From Planctomicrobium piriforme (GTDB lineage: Bacteria > Planctomycetota > Planctomycetia > Planctomycetales > Planctomycetaceae), in the NCBI GenBank assembly GCA_945860955.1, contig CAMATH010000059.1, positions 1 through 48,243 of the forward strand: a DNA stretch of 48,243 nt, written 5' to 3'. This document shows, in pieces, positions 41,490-48,243 of the stretch. The notes beneath the pieces were generated by a model that was not told the origin of the DNA, did not search any database, and saw only the letters and a list, made by a program, of their open reading frames with translations. The translations under genes and the position numbers were made by a program. Each line of letters starts with the position of its first letter. Positions within the stretch are counted from its first letter, which is position 1.

Positions 41490-42134
41490 ATGACACCCGA
41501 GCAACTCATCAAAGAAGGACGGAAACTTCAACGGCCCTGCGTGTTTCTTCGTCCACAGGGCGCAGGACCGGTTGCGGCCATTTGGCACGAGCGGGACGAC
41601 AGAGAGATTGAGTCCACTGGCCATCATTGTTGGCTCACCGTGGACGCTCGCCATATTCCGGGTTTGCCGTCGTCCGTTTCCGGTTACATCAGCGTTTTCA
41701 CCGACGAGGTGAAGTGTCAGGGCGGGCGAGTTGAGGTTTCGCGTTCTTGGCCAAAGCGCGGGGGCACGGAGTTGTTCGCACACACCGCTTCCGTGTTGCC
41801 ACCGATTGATGCCGTGTTTGCACGGGGCTCAGAGACTGTTGGAAAGTGGATACGCTCACACGGTTGGGAGCGCACCGACCGCTACAACGACAATTTCAAG
41901 GACGCAGCCATTGTGCTGGAGTATGAGCGCGTGTGGCAGCGAGAGTTTCCCATCTACTTCGAGTCCGACATTCACGCAGTGCTCGGAGGCTGGCACTTTC
42001 CCATGGCGGACGATGACTGGCACGGTTTTCTTGATGAGCAGTTGATGGTATTTACGATTCGCAATTCCGAGCCGTGGGTCGAGGCCTGGCGAACGAGGAC
42101 GGGCCAGTTCCGAGTGATTCAGAGGATTACATGA
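41490..42134 (+). CDS. Hypothetical protein (214 aa)
   Basis: An ATG-started frame with G/C-rich third positions and an intact end 6 bases before TIR element copy 2. The sequence is rich in Trp, His and acidic residues (e.g. GHHCWLTVDARHIPGLP, GGWHFPMADDDWHGFLDEQLMVFTIRNSEPWVEAW) and has no signal peptide or membrane helix. No family is recognised. It lies in the decayed integron-like region and may be a captured gene. Confidence 0.65.
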   Translation: MTPEQLIKEGRKLQRPCVFLRPQGAGPVAAIWHERDDREIESTGHHCWLTVDARHIPGLPSSVSGYISVFTDEVKCQGGRVEVSRSWPKRGGTELFAHTASVLPPIDAVFARGSETVGKWIRSHGWERTDRYNDNFKDAAIVLEYERVWQREFPIYFESDIHAVLGGWHFPMADDDWHGFLDEQLMVFTIRNSEPWVEAWRTRTGQFRVIQRIT

Positions 42135-42140
42135 AAGGAG

Positions 42141-42355
42141 CCCGGTGACACTTACCCGCCAGATATTGGAAATCGCCGGCGGCATGGTGTAACCAATTAT
42201 TGTGTAGGCAGTTGCGTCGCATTCTACGGAATCAGTACCGGGTTATGCGTCGGGGCCGATCGGTGACCAGCGAGTTGTCCGGTAAACAATTACACTCAGG
42301 GAGGTTCCGACGATTGGCCAAGGAATACTCATGCTGGCTGGTGGGTGTCACCAGG
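42141..42355 (+). mobile_element. 215-bp TIR element, copy 2
   Basis: The left end (42141-42160) differs at a few positions from the other two (CTTACCCGCC instead of CACCCACC(A/C)GCC); the right end is 42336-42355. Same orientation and length as copy 1. It begins 6 bases after the stop codon of the 214-aa protein and ends about 40 bases before the stop of the AAA+ ATPase gene. Confidence 0.85.
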
Positions 42356-42397
42356 TTCATCTCGAGCTGCAAATGCGGTAGGTCGGACACGGCTCCC

Positions 42398-43396
42398 TCA
42401 TTCAACCGGATTGGAATTGGAATGCCGCATTCGTGCCCTTGCCCGCAGCGTGTCGGCCAACGCGACTCCTGTGATTTCTGACGTGTCGCTCAAGACAGCC
42501 GAGCGAGCGCTTTCTTCACACGCGCGGATGACTTCGGCATGGCTCAAGCCTTCGGCCGCCGATGTGACCGACTTCCAGCGAACGCCGACCAATTGGAATG
42601 GTGCGAGGCGGTTTTCAATCAGTGCCCGCACCGCCGCTCCGTCGGGGATTTCGTAGCGAATCACATCGTCGAATCGGCGGAACAACGCCTCGTCGAGCAT
42701 GCCGACGAAGTTCGTGGCCGCGATGATCAGGCTGTCGCTGTCGTCTCGCTCCAGGAACTGCAGGAACGAATTGACCACCCGGCGAATCTCTCCCACGTCG
42801 TTCGTTGAGTTTCGGGCGGCCCCGATCGCATCGAACTCGTCGAACAGGTACACCCCCCTCGTTTCAGCCATCGCATCAAATACCAGGTGCAGCTTGGCCG
42901 CCGTCTCGCCCATGAACTTCGTGATCAGCGCATGGAGCTGAACAAACATCAGCGGTAATTGGCACTCGCCAGCCAATGCCGCGGCGGTCATTGTTTTGCC
43001 GACACCCGGGGGACCAATCAATAGCAGCCGGCGCTTGGGCGCAAGACCGTGGAACCGCAACCGGTCGCGCTGGTGCTGTTGATGGACGACCGACTGGAGT
43101 TGCGCGCGAGCCGCCGGGGAAAGCACCATGTCGACCAGCCGGGTTTGCGGATACGACGCAGAAACCAAGCCGGCGAGTTCGCCGGTTGGGCGGGCGATCG
43201 GAACCGCGCGGGGGCTGCCTGCCGGGGCCTGCGGCCGTCGGCTCTGTTCGACATGCGCCCGCAATTCTTCGGCGAGCCGGGTGTTGCCTTGGCGGGCGCT
43301 GTGGGCGGCGATCTGCAATGCGACGGACCGAAACTGCTCGTCGTCGTGCGACGAGTGGCTGCGGATCAGTGCTTTGACTTGTTCGGCGGTGGCCAC
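42398..43396 (-). CDS. AAA+ ATPase (332 aa), orphan member of a family often paired with an S8 peptidase
   Basis: I start at the GTG at 43396, giving the family-like beginning ATAEQVKALIRSHSSHDDEQFRSVALQIAAHSARQ; a frame continues upstream but into TIR element copy 3. Walker A is GPPGVGKT (128-135), Walker B VYLFDEFD (182-189), sensor-1 Asn229 in LIIAATN, and an arginine-finger region LFRRFDD follows. From memory this family is frequently adjacent to a subtilisin-like (S8) peptidase gene; no such gene is here. Both flanks are TIR elements in the same orientation, so a partner may have been lost or the gene was moved. No ribosome binding site is clear. Confidence 0.85.
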   Translation of the reverse strand: MATAEQVKALIRSHSSHDDEQFRSVALQIAAHSARQGNTRLAEELRAHVEQSRRPQAPAGSPRAVPIARPTGELAGLVSASYPQTRLVDMVLSPAARAQLQSVVHQQHQRDRLRFHGLAPKRRLLLIGPPGVGKTMTAAALAGECQLPLMFVQLHALITKFMGETAAKLHLVFDAMAETRGVYLFDEFDAIGAARNSTNDVGEIRRVVNSFLQFLERDDSDSLIIAATNFVGMLDEALFRRFDDVIRYEIPDGAAVRALIENRLAPFQLVGVRWKSVTSAAEGLSHAEVIRACEESARSAVLSDTSEITGVALADTLRARARMRHSNSNPVE

Positions 43397-43547
43397 GGGA
43401 GATTCAGAAGGGGGGGATGCGGTATTGAGTGAGGCAAGAAGGCCGGGACACAGCAGTGGTGAGTCTATCGCTGGCCGTCCGCGCCTGCCATGCCAAGTCG
43501 GGATCGTACACTCTGCAATTCGTCCTCGCGCGATCCACCGCTCGCAG
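43397..43547. other. Upstream region of the AAA+ ATPase gene, bounded by TIR element copy 3
   Basis: Should hold the ATPase promoter. No clear boxes are recognised. Confidence 0.35.
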
Positions 43548-43760
43548 CCCGGTGACACCCACCCGCCAGATATTGGAAATCGCCGGCGGCATGGTGTAGC
43601 CAATTATTGTGTAGACAGTCGCGTCGCATTCTACGGAATCTATACCGGGGTATGCGTTCGGGCCGATTGGTGACCAGCGAATTGTCCGTAACCGATTACG
43701 CTCAGGGAGGGGCCGGCGATTGCCCAAGGATCACTCATGCTGGCTGGTGGGTGTCACCGG
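43548..43760 (+). mobile_element. 213-bp TIR element, copy 3
   Basis: Left end 43548-43567, right end 43742-43760; same interior order and orientation as copies 1 and 2. Its right end runs directly into a DUF5615-like gene remnant, so it interrupts or borders that gene. Confidence 0.85.
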
Positions 43761-43881
43761 AAACATCAGCAATCGGGAGCTCGAGGCGTTGTTAGTGCCG
43801 GCCATTCCGGCGATCGTCCGCGAATTCGAATCGCAGTCGTTCCTTGAACTCGGTCGGACTGGAATTGTCATTCGCGGGTAA
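43756..43881 (+). pseudogene. C-terminal remnant of a DUF5615-like (PIN-related) gene
   Basis: TGNISNRELEALLVPAIPAI...FLELGRTGIVIRG ending in TAA resembles the C-terminus of DUF5615 PIN-like proteins, whose last part reads TGNxxNxxL...IPAIVxxFxxxxxxELxRTxLVIH. Only about 41 codons are left. The T of TGN is encoded by the right end of TIR element copy 3, which replaces the upstream gene. DUF5615 genes usually follow a small antitoxin-like gene; none remains here. Confidence 0.55.
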
Positions 43882-43966
43882 GAAGTCGTCCTCGTGGCCG
43901 AAAAATCGGTTCAATCGGAGCTGCGGTTACGAGTGAATCTTGGAACAGACAACAGGTCAGGAACCT

Positions 43967-44203
43967 TTATCGATCCCCGGTGCCGGCCTTCCGCGGTCTT
44001 CCACGGGGAATCAGCGTCGATTCCAGGCGCAGTTCCGCCGCCGTCTGCTGCGTCCAATGGCCGTCGCCGTAGGGGTGCCCGCGCTGGATCGCCGTGCGGA
44101 TCGCCGCCGCTTCGGCTTCCGTCTGCGGAGTGTTGACGTGTTGCGACCAGTTGCCGGAGCGCCGAATCGGCCAGGCCGTCAACAGTTCGGCACGTGGCCC
44201 CTT
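43967..44203 (-). pseudogene. C-terminal remnant of an IS200-like/REP-associated (RAYT) transposase
   Basis: Leftward frame ELLTAWPIRRSGNW, HVNTPQTEAEAAAIRTAIQRG, PYGDGHWTQQTAAELRL, ESTLIPRGRPRKA matches the conserved end of planctomycete RAYT proteins (typically ...LLxxWPVxRPxxWxxHVxTPQTExExxAxRxxVxRGxPFGxxxWTxxTAxxLGLESTLRPRGRPxK). The HUH and catalytic Tyr parts are missing; upstream, the frame runs into unrelated sequence. RAYTs are known to be associated with REP palindromes. Confidence 0.75.
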
Positions 44204-44558
44204 TTCGTGGAGGCCTGCCGGCTTCCCCAGGGCCACGACGCACAACCTCCGAAAGATTCCAAAGAATGCTTCGTCATTTGCTGTCCGGCACGAAGTGACA
44301 CCATTCGGATGGAGACTTTCCATTTTTGCCTGTTGGGTGTCACCCGGCTCTGCACGACCCGCGACGCGATGATGCTGCTTGTCTGTCTGGCCTGATCGCC
44401 TACAACTTAACGCGCCCACAGTCGCGTGCAGACCGCATTGGCTCGTCCCGTTCCGCTTCGGGCCGGTCGAGTGGTCTGACGTCCCCTGACGTCGGGCTCG
44501 TGGCAGTCACTTCTTAATCGACCTGAAAACTGACACCTTCCGGATCACTGGAGGCCTC
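44204..44558. other. Gene-free stretch upstream of the PQQ-repeat gene
   Basis: At 44328-44347, GCCTGTTGGGTGTCACCCGG resembles the right end of the TIR elements (about 16 of 20 matches) and may be a single-end remnant or a related family. The stretch should also hold the PQQ gene's promoter; none is pinned down. Confidence 0.35.
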
Positions 44559-45899
44559 ATGATTCGATTGTTCCTCGCCTCGGCCGTGGGCCTTTGCCTC
44601 TGTCTTTCCAGTCCCGCGACCGCCGACGATTGGCCGCAGTTCCGCGGCCCGAGCGGGTCCGGATCGACGAAGGGGGCGGCTCTGCCGACCGAGTGGTCGG
44701 CGGACAAGAACCTCGCCTGGAAGGTGAAACTGCCAGGCACCGGTTTGTCGCAGCCGGTGGTGGTCGGGGACAAGCTGTTCGTCACCGCCGCCGTCGCTGA
44801 CAATCTCAGCAAGCCAAAGAGCTTCGGCCAGGGGGTCATCGAAACCGGGCGGGAGAAGCTACCGGACGTGGAGATCGACTGGCAGGTGGTCGCCCTGGAC
44901 CGAACGACCGGCAAGACTCTCTGGGCGAAGTCGGCAACGAAGGGCAAGCCGAAGTACCCGGTCCACGCGTGCAACAGCTACGCCACCGAGACGCCCTGCG
45001 CCGACGACGAACGGGTGTTCGCCTACTTTGGAGCGACGGGGACAGTCGCGGCGTTCGACCACGCCGGCAACGAGGTGTGGAAGGCAGAACTCGGCGCATA
45101 CCCGACCGTGGTCAATTGGGGAAGTGGGTCGTCACCAACTCTCGGCGGGGGCAAGGTTTTCGTCACCAGCTTCAGCCAGGAATCGGCGTTCGTCGTCGCT
45201 CTCGACGGCAAGACCGGGAAGGAGTCGTGGCGGTTCAAGTGGGGGGACACCGGCGTGGCGACCTCCTGGAGTTCGCCGCTGGCATGGGCGAACAGCAAGC
45301 GATCCGAGTTGGCAGTCTGTGGTCCCGGGTGGGTATCGGGACTCGACCTCGACACAGGGGACGAACTCTGGCGGTTGTCCGGGTTCCAGCCATTCTCCTC
45401 GTCCCCGACCGTCGACGGCGACATCCTCTACATCTCCAACGGCGGTCAGAGTTCGACCGGCCCGCTGCTCGGCATCAAGGCTGGGGCGAGTGGGGACATC
45501 ACCACGAGGCAGGGCGAGAAGCCAAGTGAGTTCGTTGCCTGGGACGTGACAGCCGGGGGCGCAGGCTGGTCCTCCCCGCTCGCGCACAATGGTTATCTGT
45601 ATGTCCCCGGCAAGGGCGTACTTACCTGCTATAACGCGCAGACCGGGAAGGAGCAGTACAAGGAGCGCCTGCCGAATCTGAATCGGCTGATTGCCTGCCC
45701 GGTCGGAACCGGGGACCAGGTGCTCGTTCTGAACGAGGACGGGTCGACTGCGATTATCAAAGCCGGGCCGAAGTTCGAGGTGGTCGGCACCGGTAAGCTC
45801 GATGACAACTTCTGGTCATCCCCGGCAGTCGCGGGCGGCGACCTCTTTCTCCGCGGGGTCGATCACCTGTACTGCGTTCGCCAGGCGAAGTCCAAGTGA
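44559..45899 (+). CDS. Exported PQQ-type beta-propeller protein (446 aa)
   Basis: MIRLFLASAVGLCLCLSSPATA is a signal peptide, followed by DDWPQFRGPSGSG, the usual start of planctomycete PQQ-like beta-propeller proteins. Blades carry the repeated pattern ALDRTTGKTLWA, AFDHAGNEVWKAELG, ALDGKTGKESWRFKW, GLDLDTGDELWRLSG. The fold resembles quinoprotein dehydrogenases, but these proteins usually lack the PQQ-binding and catalytic residues and may only bind other proteins. It is an extracytoplasmic protein of unknown role. An attC-like palindrome lies 3' of it. Confidence 0.88.
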   Translation: MIRLFLASAVGLCLCLSSPATADDWPQFRGPSGSGSTKGAALPTEWSADKNLAWKVKLPGTGLSQPVVVGDKLFVTAAVADNLSKPKSFGQGVIETGREKLPDVEIDWQVVALDRTTGKTLWAKSATKGKPKYPVHACNSYATETPCADDERVFAYFGATGTVAAFDHAGNEVWKAELGAYPTVVNWGSGSSPTLGGGKVFVTSFSQESAFVVALDGKTGKESWRFKWGDTGVATSWSSPLAWANSKRSELAVCGPGWVSGLDLDTGDELWRLSGFQPFSSSPTVDGDILYISNGGQSSTGPLLGIKAGASGDITTRQGEKPSEFVAWDVTAGGAGWSSPLAHNGYLYVPGKGVLTCYNAQTGKEQYKERLPNLNRLIACPVGTGDQVLVLNEDGSTAIIKAGPKFEVVGTGKLDDNFWSSPAVAGGDLFLRGVDHLYCVRQAKSK

Positions 45900-45970
45900 T
45901 GTGTCATCTTGGCTGAGACGGGGTGGCAAGTGTAAGATCATATGGACCATTCGCCAGATTCCTCGGCCAC

Positions 45971-46069
45971 GCCGAAGCAGGCGCTGCACCTGACCCGGCC
46001 CGCAGTATTGCTTTCTAGAAATTCATAGCTCACCCAGGCGGGCCGGTCAGGTGAGCTTCATCGTTAGTC
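45971..46069 (+). other. attC-like imperfect palindrome (integron cassette end)
   Basis: Left arm GCACCTGACCCGGCCCGC (45987-46002) and right arm GCGGGCCGGTCAGGTG (46039-46052) are complementary over about 15 bases, with one extra base on the left. That is the extrahelical base expected in attC. Outer parts are GAAGC/GCTTC. The right end is GTTAGTC (46063-46069), matching the R' consensus GTTRRRY; the left end is decayed. The next gene's ATG is 14 bases further on, as in a cassette array. Confidence 0.6.
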
Positions 46070-46082
46070 CGCTTCACACGCC

Positions 46083-46370
46083 ATGAAACGACTCGCACCA
46101 CTTCTCCTCGCTCTGCTTTTCTGCGGCTGCTCTGGTCAAGAGCGCGTCACGCCCTCCGAGTTCAAGAAGCAGTATGCTGAGGTCGGGAAGACCCAGTCCA
46201 TGCACAGCGTCACCTACCTCGGTCGCCGCGACGGACGGGCTTACATCAACCGCAGTTCGATGTCCACGGTCAGCGTCCGAACAATCGCAAAACCGCGAAG
46301 TGATCCGTTTCGACACCGTTTGCGTTCAGAAGCCAACGCGGCACTCCGCGGTCTCAATCACAACCCATGA
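46083..46370 (+). CDS. Small lipoprotein-type cassette gene (95 aa), C-terminus possibly altered
   Basis: MKRLAPLLLALLFCGCSGQ is a lipoprotein signal with the lipobox LFCGC or FCGC (Cys16). The next segment VTPSEFKKQYAEVGKTQSMHSVTYLGRRDGRAYINRSSMS is conserved-looking; from memory similar small lipoproteins occur in planctomycete genomes. After residue 65 the sequence turns basic and irregular (VRTIAKPRSDPFRHRLRSEANAALRG), which suggests a frameshift. The gene begins right after an attC-like site, consistent with a cassette. There is no obvious ribosome binding site. Confidence 0.5.
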   Translation: MKRLAPLLLALLFCGCSGQERVTPSEFKKQYAEVGKTQSMHSVTYLGRRDGRAYINRSSMSTVSVRTIAKPRSDPFRHRLRSEANAALRGLNHNP

Positions 46371-46561
46371 TGTGACTGCCTGTATAGGTTGCGAGCACGG
46401 ACGTTTTTGTGGCGGAACTCGGCCCCCGCGGTCAATGCGAAGCCGATCGAGAACGGAGTCATTGTTTGGCTTATCTTGTCTCAGAAACGGAAGTTCGCCA
46501 AGAAACTTGAAATAAAGACGACACAGCCATTCCCCAAGATGACGGAGTCCAACAACCAGCC
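46371..46561. other. Gene-free stretch
   Basis: No gene found. If this was an integron cassette, an attC should end here, but no clear palindrome is visible. Confidence 0.35.
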
Positions 46562-47500
46562 ATGACCAATCCTCAACACACGAATCTCACATGGGCCCAG
46601 GAAAACGGTTACGAGTTCAAGGCCGAATCCGATGGTGTAATCTTCGAAGGTGCCCGCAGCCTTCATATCTCCAGGAAGGCGGAAGGTTTCCGGGATCACG
46701 TTCTCGGAGAATATCGAAACAGGCCGTTCGAAATACTCGATGTTGAGTGTAGGGTGCATGTTGACGGTGAGTACGGATCTGTCTGGAAGACGGTCGTTCT
46801 GATTCCCACCGATGGACTCGACCTCCCGAATTTCGACCTGCTTCCTCGCCGCGAAACGGGGGGAATGAATTTCCTGGGCGTCAAAGGCCTGGATCTGAAA
46901 CTGGCTCCAACCGCAACACAGGATGAGAGGCAATTGGTCGATGCGTTTAACAAGAACTACAGCCTCTTCGGCGGCGGCGCTTTTGAGGCCATGGAGGCCT
47001 CGATCAAGTCCGCCGACCATCTCGTCCCCAGCCTTGCAGACATGGCCTCGATCTGCAAACCCGGTGTCCTGCGATTCCTCTCCACTGCTGTCACCGGATT
47101 CATCGAGGTGAAGGACGGATACCTGTCGATCCGCGCTCCCGAAACCCGGGTCATCACGGGTGCGTTCAGTGATATCATCCTGCAGGGAAGGGAACGCGAA
47201 AGCTTGCTGGCCGTCGCCAACGATTTGCTCGATGTACTTGCAAACGCCGCGAGCGAGGCCCCCCTTAGCGGACTGTCGCTGGAGAATACCTTCAACCCCT
47301 TCCAATTCCTAGGCGGCGTCATCGGAGGCGTCGTCGGCTTCTGTCTGGGCGGCTTTAGTGGTATCATTCTGTTATTTCTGCCTAAAGATAACTATCCGTT
47401 ACCGCCCAGCGACAACTATTTGTTCCTGATCCCTGTGCTGGCGTTGGGCGGAGCCTTCCTGGGTAATTTTCTTGGCAAGACGTTGATGCGGCCCAAGTGA
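46562..47500 (+). CDS. Hypothetical protein with C-terminal membrane helices (312 aa)
   Basis: The N-terminal 240 residues are soluble, with mixed strand/helix character and several Asp/Gly-rich turns. Two C-terminal membrane helices follow (about 255-280, FLGGVIGGVVGFCLGGFSGIILLFL, and about 290-308, YLFLIPVLALGGAFLGNFLG). No known domain is recognised. It is an isolated gene in the accessory region. Confidence 0.75.
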   Translation: MTNPQHTNLTWAQENGYEFKAESDGVIFEGARSLHISRKAEGFRDHVLGEYRNRPFEILDVECRVHVDGEYGSVWKTVVLIPTDGLDLPNFDLLPRRETGGMNFLGVKGLDLKLAPTATQDERQLVDAFNKNYSLFGGGAFEAMEASIKSADHLVPSLADMASICKPGVLRFLSTAVTGFIEVKDGYLSIRAPETRVITGAFSDIILQGRERESLLAVANDLLDVLANAASEAPLSGLSLENTFNPFQFLGGVIGGVVGFCLGGFSGIILLFLPKDNYPLPPSDNYLFLIPVLALGGAFLGNFLGKTLMRPK

Positions 47501-47511
47501 CCCATCAAGGC

Positions 47512-47529
47512 CAGCCAACCGTTTGGCTG
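47512..47529 (+). terminator. Hairpin after the membrane protein
   Basis: CAGCCAA-CCGT-TTGGCTG is a perfect 7-bp stem with a 4-base loop, 11 bases past the stop codon. No clear U tract follows, so terminator function is uncertain. Confidence 0.4.
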
Positions 47530-47708
47530 ACTGGATACTTGGATCTGTCGGGACGAATCATCGCCGGCACGGGAGCGGCAGGGAAAAGCGAATTTTTCAA
47601 TCATCATCGACATCCGCCCCCCTGTGATGCGAGTCGTTCGGCACAAGCAGCAAGACGGATGGAAACTGTGTTCGCCGACCAACAACAACCCGTGAAGAGG
47701 ATCAAACG

Positions 47709-48096
47709 GTGACCACACGTACTTTGGTGCTTCTACTGGCATCCGTGGTGTTTCCCTGCGGTGCATCGACATCGCACGCGCAGGCTGACAAGGCCGCCCT
47801 ACCGGCGAAGCCGCTCAAGGTGTTCATCCTCGCGGGGCAGTCGAACATGCAGGGGCACGCGAGTGTCTCCACGTTCGACAGCTTGGCCGACGATCCCAAG
47901 ACCATTCCGCTGTTAAAGGAGATGCGGGACAAGGACGGCAAGCCGAAAGTGTGCGACAGGTTGTGGATCACGTCGGTCGGCTGCCTCGGCAACGCGTATG
48001 ACGACCTGCAAGAACAAACCAGCAAGCTGACCGCCGGGTTCGGCGCGGGGGGCAAAAACAACATCGGCCCGGAGTTCACGTTCGGGCTGTCCATGC
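47709..48096 (+). pseudogene. Sialate O-acetylesterase (SASA)-type gene, 5' part only, interrupted by an IS66-type element
   Basis: A GTG at 47709 preceded by AGAGGA starts a signal peptide (MTTRTLVLLLASVVFPC, with a possible cleavage at SHA/QA) and then KVFILAGQSNMQGHAS, the GQSNM nucleophile motif (Ser45 expected) of SASA/GDSL-like acetylesterases. The frame reads family-like to IGPEFTFGLSM (48090s), then turns into IS-derived sequence. Enzymes of this type remove O-acetyl groups from sialic acids or plant xylan. The gene is disrupted at 48096; the 8 bases before the break (48089-48096) are the likely target duplication. Confidence 0.8.
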
Positions 48097-48243
48097 GTAA
48101 CCGTTCACGGGTCGGAATGATCCGAGGGACAATTTGGCCTTCGCGCAAACGGAAAAATCAGCGACATCACCGCCATGTCGCTGTCGCAACCTCCGATCAC
48201 TCCCGAACAGATCGCCGCCTTGCCGCCCGAGTTTCGGGCTTTG
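48097..48243 (+). mobile_element. Left end of an IS66-family element (continues beyond the window)
   Basis: The sequence from 48097, GTAACCGTTCACGGG, has the GTAA start and the CGTTCA pattern of IS66-type inverted repeats. Directly after it, a new frame begins at 48175 with the start of an IS66-type transposase. The rest of the element is outside the window. Confidence 0.7.
48175..48243 (+). CDS. IS66-family transposase, N-terminal start (partial)
   Basis: MSLSQPPITPEQIAALPPEF (then RAL) is the beginning of IS66 TnpC-type transposases in planctomycetes, as recalled: ...PPITxEQIAALPPEFRALLxAV. Only 23 codons are inside the window. The frame contains no stop to the edge. Confidence 0.7.
   Translation, partial: MSLSQPPITPEQIAALPPEFRAL

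Noticed and set aside
40200-43760. Leftward mini-ORFs beginning MPPAISNxWxVxVTGL in each TIR element
   Set aside because: The shared peptide is just the translation of the repeated left end; each runs into different unrelated sequence and has no start signal.
47497-47712. 71-codon rightward frame before the esterase gene
   Set aside because: No ribosome binding site, irregular composition, overlaps a hairpin; likely chance frame.

Overview
The window looks like a chromosomal segment of a planctomycete. Several independent signs agree: a Planctomycete-cytochrome PSD1 protein (DUF1549/DUF1553 type, with a CYSCH haem motif) followed by a DUF1501 protein, a surface protein with a LEPR-XLL-type N-terminus, a Tat-exported Gfo/Idh/MocA oxidoreductase, a CehA/McbA-like hydrolase, PQQ-type beta-propeller repeats, an IS66 end, and many short dispersed palindromic repeats. 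GC content is high, and no rRNA, tRNA or CRISPR array was recognised. The genus cannot be given from sequence alone.

Layout. 1-3.5 kb: the start of a leftward gene, a solitary type ISP methylase that appears 5'-truncated, and small genes. 3.6-10.7 kb: an exported CehA/McbA-like protein, a peptidyl-prolyl isomerase, and a large surface protein built from two long tandem units with a clear terminator. 11.2-16.4 kb: a three-gene exporter operon of YhiI-RbbA-YhhJ type. 16.5-20.6 kb: ApbE flavin transferase, a DoxX-like membrane protein with a large insert, a Gfo/Idh/MocA oxidoreductase and a 35-residue membrane peptide. 20.7-33.2 kb: a phosphatase/arsenate-reductase-like protein, a PP2C phosphatase, a coupled M48 peptidase and zinc-ribbon TPR pair, a 2OG-Fe(II) oxygenase, a helical protein and a lipoprotein. 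33.4-33.7 kb: a mirror-symmetric four-hairpin repeat between convergent genes. 33.7-37.9 kb: the DUF1501/PSD1 operon, whose PSD1 gene carries palindromic repeats inside its reading frame.

38.1-48.2 kb is an accessory, decaying region: a toxin-first ParE/Phd pair with its promoter and operator visible; a nitrilase; a HicB-like gene; two remnants of an integron-type tyrosine recombinase; an attC-like palindrome; three copies of a roughly 215-bp element with 20-bp terminal inverted repeats; an AAA+ ATPase lying between two of those copies; remnants of a DUF5615-like gene and of an IS200-like (RAYT) transposase; a PQQ-repeat protein; and, at the right edge, a sialate-O-acetylesterase-type gene cut by an IS66 element.

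The most unusual signals are the four-hairpin mirror repeat at 33.4-33.7 kb, the three-copy TIR element, the decayed integron signature, and a 24-bp perfect inverted repeat that is translated inside the PSD1 gene. Together with the RAYT remnant they suggest a genome shaped by small palindromic elements moved by, or descended from, transposase and integrase systems now mostly dead in this window.
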